In this document: piece after piece, positions 59,516-64,000 of the stretch
Layout of the letters: the number at the start of each line of letters is the position of its first letter
How positions within the stretch are numbered: the stretch's first letter is position 1
Assembly: GCA_020721225.1 (NCBI GenBank)
Contig: DYNE01000003.1
Location: 1 to 64,000 of the forward strand
DNA from: Pelodictyon luteolum
GTDB lineage: Bacteria > Bacteroidota > Chlorobiia > Chlorobiales > Chlorobiaceae
Direction of reading: 5' to 3'
Length of the DNA: 64,000 nt
Notes under the pieces: generated by a model
The model's input: only the letters and a program-made list of their open reading frames with translations
Told to the model about the DNA's origin: nothing
Database searches by the model: none
Translations under genes and position numbers: made by a program

Positions 59516-60088
59516 ATGAAAAAATCCGTTGGAGCTAAAACGCTCCTGTTTCCGACACCGGTGCTGATGGTTGGCACCTACGACCGGGCCGGCAAACCAA
59601 ACCTGATGAACGCCGCCTGGGGCGGCATCTGCTGTTCGAAACCGCCCTGCGTCGCCGTTTCGCTGCGTAAGGCCACCTACTCCCATAGCAGCATCGTCGA
59701 GCGGAAAGCCTTTACGGCAGGCATCGCCTGCGAAGAGCGAATGGCCGAGGCCGATTACGTGGGGATCGCATCCGGGCGCGATGCCGACAAGTTTGCCGTT
59801 GCCGGGCTGACCCCCGTCAGAAGCGAGCTGGTCGATGCTCCATACGCGGCGGAATTCCCGGTTGTGCTGGAGTGCAGGCTCCTGCACGTTATCGAAATCG
59901 GCCTGCATACGCAGTTCATCGGCGAAATCATGGATGTCAAGGCCGATGCCACTGTGTTCGACGATGACGGTCTTCTGGACATCATGAAAATCCGGCCGCT
60001 CATCTACGATACCGCCCGAAGAGGGTATCACGGTGTAGGCCCGCGTCTCGGCGATGCGTTTTCCGTTGGCAAGGCGCTGCAGTCGTGA
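59516..60088 (+). CDS. flavin reductase-like FMN-binding protein
   Basis: This 190-residue protein has LFPTPVLMVGTYDRAGKPNL and NAAWGGICCSKPPCVAVSLR near the N-terminus. AFTAGIACEERMAEADYVGI follows, the usual pattern of the split-barrel flavin-reductase family (DIM6/NTAB). It may be a flavoredoxin that binds FMN and passes electrons. The C-terminal segment (TARRGYHGVGPRLGDAFSVG) is repeated in decayed form 340 bp downstream. Upstream lies a MITE copy. Confidence 0.9.
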   Translation: MKKSVGAKTLLFPTPVLMVGTYDRAGKPNLMNAAWGGICCSKPPCVAVSLRKATYSHSSIVERKAFTAGIACEERMAEADYVGIASGRDADKFAVAGLTPVRSELVDAPYAAEFPVVLECRLLHVIEIGLHTQFIGEIMDVKADATVFDDDGLLDIMKIRPLIYDTARRGYHGVGPRLGDAFSVGKALQS

Positions 60089-60326
60089 TGGTCTGTTGCG
60101 TGTTTGTTCTCGACGATCACCCGTAAATTCGCGTAACGGGGTGGCTCGATTCACAAAAAATTACAGGAGCAGGGATCTCTGCCGTGCCTGACTGGTTCGA
60201 AAATCCGGTTTGACCCGGTTGGATAGAGCGGGAATGCAGGGTATATCGACAGCAGAATTTGCAGGGAGACTTCGTTCAGGGCCGTAACTGAATGAAATGA
60301 ATACCGTCCCTGATGTTCCATGCGGG

Positions 60327-60485
60327 ATAAGGGTGTCGGGAACACACACATCGATTTTCAATGCGTATTTTGCCGGTCTGCATTTTCCCCCGGCCTACCT
60401 CATCTGCTATACCGCCCGGAGAGCGTAACACGGTGTGGGAGAGCGTCCGGCACAAGCGTTCTGTGCCGGAAAAGGGTTGCATTCC
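60327..60485 (+). pseudogene. decayed copy of the flavin-reductase-like gene 3' end
   Basis: In one frame this stretch translates to SIFNAYFAGLHFPPAYLIC, YTARRA, a stop at 60426-60428, then HGVGERPAQAFCAGKGLHS. The intact gene upstream has KIRPLIYDTARRGYHGVG then PRLGDAFSVGKALQS in the same order. The match is clear over the last 30 codons and weaker before. Further upstream (60240-60326) only traces remain (TAEF against AAEF), with stops. It is best read as a degenerate tandem duplicate; an independent degraded homologue is also possible. Confidence 0.75.
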
Positions 60486-60565
60486 TGCCTGTATTCCGTT
60501 TCAACAGAAACTCTTTTCGGTATATTGCTACCTGATTTTACACACTCGGAACCGGAGAAAATACC

Positions 60566-60748
60566 ATGGCAATGACCGTTGCAATTAAAAACGACAAGCT
60601 CTTTATCGAAATCGATCTTGAGAAACCGACCCCTTCAGCATCGGGCAAAACGCTCGTTGTTGCCAGCACTCACGGGAACATGGTTACGACGGTTGAAATT
60701 GACGGGAAACCGGTAACAATCGGCCTGAACGCCTACATCAAACCATAA
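60566..60748 (+). CDS. 60-residue protein of unknown function
   Basis: The small protein reads MAMTVAIKNDKLFIEIDLEK at the start and ends TIGLNAYIKP. It is rich in beta-type residues, with a Thr/Pro/Ser turn in the middle. The ATG is preceded by CGGAGAAAATACC, a good ribosome-binding site. Codon use is like that of neighbouring genes. It has no signal or membrane segment. I do not recognise a family; the length and pattern suggest a small all-beta domain. Confidence 0.7.
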   Translation: MAMTVAIKNDKLFIEIDLEKPTPSASGKTLVVASTHGNMVTTVEIDGKPVTIGLNAYIKP

Positions 60749-60919
60749 GCTCTGTCAAAGGGATCGGATCGATCTAAAAGCGATTCAGATCAATTCGGAC
60801 ATCAGCTGAGAATACTTGAGTTTACGGAAAGCGGAACACATGAGCAGTGTTGATTGGGACGCAGGTTGGCAGTGCAATAGCTGAATAAATCTCGATCCGA
60901 TTGCAAAAGAGAATTCCCT

Positions 60920-62641
60920 TTACACCGGTTCCTCTGCATGCTGCAGCTCCCACATTCTCCGGTATAGTCCGTTCCCCTGTATGAGCTTCTCATGGCTGCC
61001 CTGTTCCACAATTTTTCCCTTATCGAGCACGACGATGGCGTCGTACTGATCCATCGCCTTGAGACGGTGGGTGATGGTGATCATGGTTTTGCCTGCACCA
61101 AGGGCGGCGAGGGTTTCGGTCACCTCTTTTTCGGTGACGCCGTCGAGGTTCGCGGTGGCTTCGTCGAGAATCATGACCGGAGCGTTCTGCAGCACCATTC
61201 GAGCGATGGCTATGCGCTGCCGTTCGCCTCCGCTGAGTTTCATGCCGTGCTGGCCGGTCCATTCGTCGAGCTTCGAGGAGAATCGGGCGAGTCCTGAAGC
61301 GGCGAGGGCTTTTTTCAGTTCGTCGTCCGTTGCTTCAGGTCGGGCAAGCAGCAGGTTTTCGCGAATGGTCTGGGCGAAGAGATAGGTGCGCTGCGAGACG
61401 ATGGCGATGTTGCGTCGCAGTTCTTCGGGGTCGAACCGGCCGATGTCGGCGCCTCCTATGGTGAGGCAGCCTTCGGGAGTGTTCCAGAAGCGCATCAGGA
61501 GGGCGGTGATGGTCGATTTGCCTGCGCCGCTCGGGCCGACGATGGCGATGTGATCTCCCGGGAGAGTCTCAAAGGAGAGGCTGTCGAGGGTTTTTACCGG
61601 GCTTCCCGGATAGGAGAAGCTGAGGTTTTCTGCCCTTATGGCCGGATCTTTCGGGAAGGGCAGGGGAGCTGCCGGGGCGATGGTTTCGGGTTTGGCGTCG
61701 AGGATTTCGAACAGCCGTTCCCCTGCGTGCGTGTCGGCTTCGAGGTGCTTCAGTGAAGCAGGTAGCGGAAGAAAGGGTTCGAACGAAGCCATGACGGCGA
61801 GCGTGACGATCGTGAGGGATATGCCGTTCATATCAGGCGTGGAGAGTTTAGGAATGAGCGTCCAGAGGATGGCTACGACCGCGGCGTTCATGAGCAGGCC
61901 GGTAAGCGATTCGTGCAGTCCGTCTATCAGTGCGTTTTTCCGCTGCAGACGCAGTTTGTCTGCTTCGGCTGTGCGCATCGCTTCGAGGTGCTCCGGAAGT
62001 TTTCCGTAGATCTGCAGTTCCCCGATGCCCTGAAAGAGGTCGAGGGAGAGCAGCTGCTGGACGGTTTTCTGTTTCATGATGCCTACGGAGACGCCGCGGC
62101 TGAGGCGCATGGCGAGCAGCGGCACGCCGATACCGGCAAGCAGGTGGAAGAAGAGAATCAGCAGCGATGCCTCGATGGAGTAGCTGCCGAGAAGGAACCA
62201 CATCAGCGCCGATATAAACAGGGCGGTCAGCGGGGGGACGAGAACCCGGGTATAGATGTTTTCGAGGCTCTGGATGTCGTCGACCACTCTCTGCAGCAGG
62301 TCTCCGCTTCGGAAGTGCATGAGGCGTGCGGGTGCGAGCGGTTCGATTGCGTCATAGAACCAGAGGCGAAGTTTTGTGAGGATTCTGAATGTGGCGTCGT
62401 GCGACAGCAGGCGTTCGGCGTAGCGCAGCGCTCCGCGAGCCAGGCCGAAAAACCGGACGCCTACGATGCCAAGCTGGAGGGCGCTCATCGGCGGCTGCAG
62501 GGCAGCTTTGGCGATGATGTATCCGGAGGTCATGAGCAGCCCTATGCCGCTTCCGGTCGTGGCGAACCCGATGAGCGCGGCAAGCGCCATCCACCAGAAG
62601 TATGGTTTGACGAGAGCTGTCAGGCGAAGAAACGTTTTCAT
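60920..62641 (-). CDS. cydC: heterodimeric thiol exporter ABC subunit CydC
   Basis: This 573-residue protein fuses six membrane helices (residues 1-300) with an ATPase domain. It has Walker A VGPSGAGKSTITALL near residue 370, signature LSGGERQRIAIARM and Walker B VMILDEATANLDG. With CydD it exports cysteine and glutathione to the periplasm, which cytochrome bd assembly needs. It overlaps cydD by 4 bp. A paralogous exporter cannot be ruled out, but order and form match cydDC. Confidence 0.9.
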   Translation of the reverse strand: MKTFLRLTALVKPYFWWMALAALIGFATTGSGIGLLMTSGYIIAKAALQPPMSALQLGIVGVRFFGLARGALRYAERLLSHDATFRILTKLRLWFYDAIEPLAPARLMHFRSGDLLQRVVDDIQSLENIYTRVLVPPLTALFISALMWFLLGSYSIEASLLILFFHLLAGIGVPLLAMRLSRGVSVGIMKQKTVQQLLSLDLFQGIGELQIYGKLPEHLEAMRTAEADKLRLQRKNALIDGLHESLTGLLMNAAVVAILWTLIPKLSTPDMNGISLTIVTLAVMASFEPFLPLPASLKHLEADTHAGERLFEILDAKPETIAPAAPLPFPKDPAIRAENLSFSYPGSPVKTLDSLSFETLPGDHIAIVGPSGAGKSTITALLMRFWNTPEGCLTIGGADIGRFDPEELRRNIAIVSQRTYLFAQTIRENLLLARPEATDDELKKALAASGLARFSSKLDEWTGQHGMKLSGGERQRIAIARMVLQNAPVMILDEATANLDGVTEKEVTETLAALGAGKTMITITHRLKAMDQYDAIVVLDKGKIVEQGSHEKLIQGNGLYRRMWELQHAEEPV

Positions 62642-64000
62642 GCCGCCTTCTCCTGTTGCAGCTTCAGGGCGTCGCTGTAGAAGCCGCCGGCGGCGAGCAG
62701 TTCGACGTGCGTTCCGCAGCGGACGAGTTTTCCCGCGTTGAGCACGATGATCTGATCGGCCGAGCGTATGGTTTCGAGCCGGTGCGCGATGATGATGGTG
62801 GTGCGTCCTTTCATGAGCGCGGCCATGGATGCGCGCAGTGCCGCTTCGAGTTCGGGGTCGGTGTGCGAGGTCGGTTCGTCGAGCACCAGAAGGGGGGCGT
62901 TTTTGATGAATGCCCGTGCCAGCGCGACCCGCTGCGCTTCCCCGCCGCTCAGTCGCGCGCCCTGTTCGCCTATCATGGTGTCGAGCCCTTCGGGGAGTGA
63001 TGCGACAAATTCAGAGAGCCCGGTCTGTTTCAGCGCGTCGTTAAGCTTCTCTCTGGATGCGTACGGACTCGCAAGAAGGATATTCTCCTTCAGAGTGGTA
63101 TTGAAGAGGGTCGGGTGCTGAGGAACCCAGGCGATTCCCTCGTGCCAGCTTGCCAGCGGGATGTCGTGTATCGGGAGACCGTCGATGGTTATGGAGCCTT
63201 CGCCGGGTTCCTGAAAACGAAGCAGCAGGTTGACGAGGGTGCTTTTTCCCGCTCCGCTCGGGCCGATTATGGCCGTGGTTTTTCCTGTCGGGATGTCTGC
63301 GGTGATGCGTTCGAGCGCCGGATGCGCCGATCCGGGATAGGTGCAGGATACTCCGGTAAAGGTAACTGTGCCTTTACCGGCAGCGGTTCCGTTTATGGAG
63401 CATTTCTCTCGAACTGAATGAGGAGCGGGAGCCTGATCGAGGATGGCGAAAATTTCTTTCGAGGCGCTGACTCCTTCCATGCCGGCATGGAATTTTGTAC
63501 CGAGCTGGCGGAGAGGGAGGAAAAAGTCGGGGGTGAGTACCAGCACGAAGAGGGCGTGCTGAAAGGCGAGCTGGCCGCCCATCAGTCGAAGGCCGATGCT
63601 GACGGCTATGATGGCTGTGCCGAGGGTTCCTACCAGCTCGAGCGTGAGGGATGAGAGGAAGGCGATTTTAAGTACTCGCATGGTGGCCTGGCGAAAGGTT
63701 TCACCAGCTTCCTCGATGGTGTCGCGCTGTGATTTGCTCTGCGCGAAGAGTTTCAGGGTCGGCAGCCCCTGCAGCACGTCGAGGAAGTGGCCGCTCATCC
63801 TGCTCATGGTTTTCCACTGCTTTTCCGTCATGGCGCTTGCCGATTTGCCGATCAGAATCATGAAGAGCGGTATGAGCGGCGCCGAGATGAGCAGAATGAG
63901 GCCCGAAAGCCAGTCGCCGGGAAATACGGCTGCGAGTATCAGCAGCGGCGTGAACAGGGCAAAAAAGATCTGCGGGATATAGCTGCCGAAGTAGGCATCG
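62638..64000 (-). CDS. cydD: thiol exporter ABC subunit CydD (N-terminus beyond window edge)
   Basis: The frame is open to position 64000, so about 453 C-terminal residues are visible and the start lies outside the window. The visible part holds the later membrane helices (ILLISAPLIPLFMILIGKSA) and an ATPase domain. That domain has Walker A IGPSGAGKSTLVNLLLRF, signature LSGGEAQRVALARA and Walker B LLVLDEPTSHTDPELEAAL. The fragment PGDWLSGLILL precedes the helix. Its stop overlaps the cydC start by 4 bp, as expected for a cydDC operon. CydAB are not in the window. Confidence 0.9.
   Translation of the reverse strand, partial: DAYFGSYIPQIFFALFTPLLILAAVFPGDWLSGLILLISAPLIPLFMILIGKSASAMTEKQWKTMSRMSGHFLDVLQGLPTLKLFAQSKSQRDTIEEAGETFRQATMRVLKIAFLSSLTLELVGTLGTAIIAVSIGLRLMGGQLAFQHALFVLVLTPDFFLPLRQLGTKFHAGMEGVSASKEIFAILDQAPAPHSVREKCSINGTAAGKGTVTFTGVSCTYPGSAHPALERITADIPTGKTTAIIGPSGAGKSTLVNLLLRFQEPGEGSITIDGLPIHDIPLASWHEGIAWVPQHPTLFNTTLKENILLASPYASREKLNDALKQTGLSEFVASLPEGLDTMIGEQGARLSGGEAQRVALARAFIKNAPLLVLDEPTSHTDPELEAALRASMAALMKGRTTIIIAHRLETIRSADQIIVLNAGKLVRCGTHVELLAAGGFYSDALKLQQEKAA

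Overview
This window reads as chromosomal DNA of a green sulfur bacterium (Chlorobiales). The main evidence is a gene for the reaction-centre cytochrome c PscC (23645-24346), with three N-terminal membrane helices and a C-terminal CNKCH haem site. Also present are a (bacterio)chlorophyll synthase of the BchG/ChlG type, a 1186-residue pyruvate:ferredoxin oxidoreductase and a PEP carboxylase, which fits carbon fixation by the reductive TCA cycle. No rRNA, tRNA, CRISPR array or intact transposase gene was seen.

Layout. Positions 1-4.1 kb are accessory DNA. They hold an edge-truncated DUF4143-type ATPase, two VOC-fold proteins, an AbiEi/AbiEii-type toxin-antitoxin pair bracketed by 84-bp direct repeats, and two copies of a MITE-like element with 4-bp target duplications. 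From 4.1 to 24.8 kb are housekeeping genes: a 2Fe-2S ferredoxin, acs, leuS, pnp, panC-rsmI, an oligopeptide ABC ATPase, sppA, a porin, a RelB/YafQ-type toxin-antitoxin pair, yifB, ppc, pscC and queF. From 24.9 to 34.5 kb runs one plus-strand block: methyltransferase, DUF4905-like protein, xerC-type recombinase, hpf, hprK, oligopeptide-binding lipoprotein, permease, ruvB and a TPR lipoprotein. From 34.5 to 51.9 kb lie nifJ, rlmB, gcvH-gcvPA, dapA, recN, tatA, psd, tilS, an anchored unknown, rnhA, rpmB, bchG, trpD, an M24 peptidase and cutA. From 52 to 56 kb a tightly overlapping minus-strand cluster (PAP2 phosphatase, ArnT-like transferase, GtrB/ArnC-like transferase, AglD-like membrane protein) looks like a polyprenyl-phosphate sugar pathway for envelope modification. 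From 56 to 64 kb are purU, a lipocalin lipoprotein, a TPR protein with a putative glycosyltransferase region, a fourth MITE copy, a flavin-reductase-like gene followed by a decayed copy of its own 3' end, a 60-residue unknown, and cydC plus part of cydD.

How genes work together. Acs, NifJ and Ppc lie on the path from acetate through acetyl-CoA and pyruvate or PEP to oxaloacetate. PscC carries electrons to the photosynthetic reaction centre, and BchG finishes pigment synthesis. CydDC would support assembly of a cytochrome bd oxidase for oxygen protection.

The least ordinary items are the MITE family with nested palindromes, the repeat-flanked AbiE module, the decayed flavin-reductase duplicate, and a cluster of GGAGTATCG motifs downstream of gcvPA.
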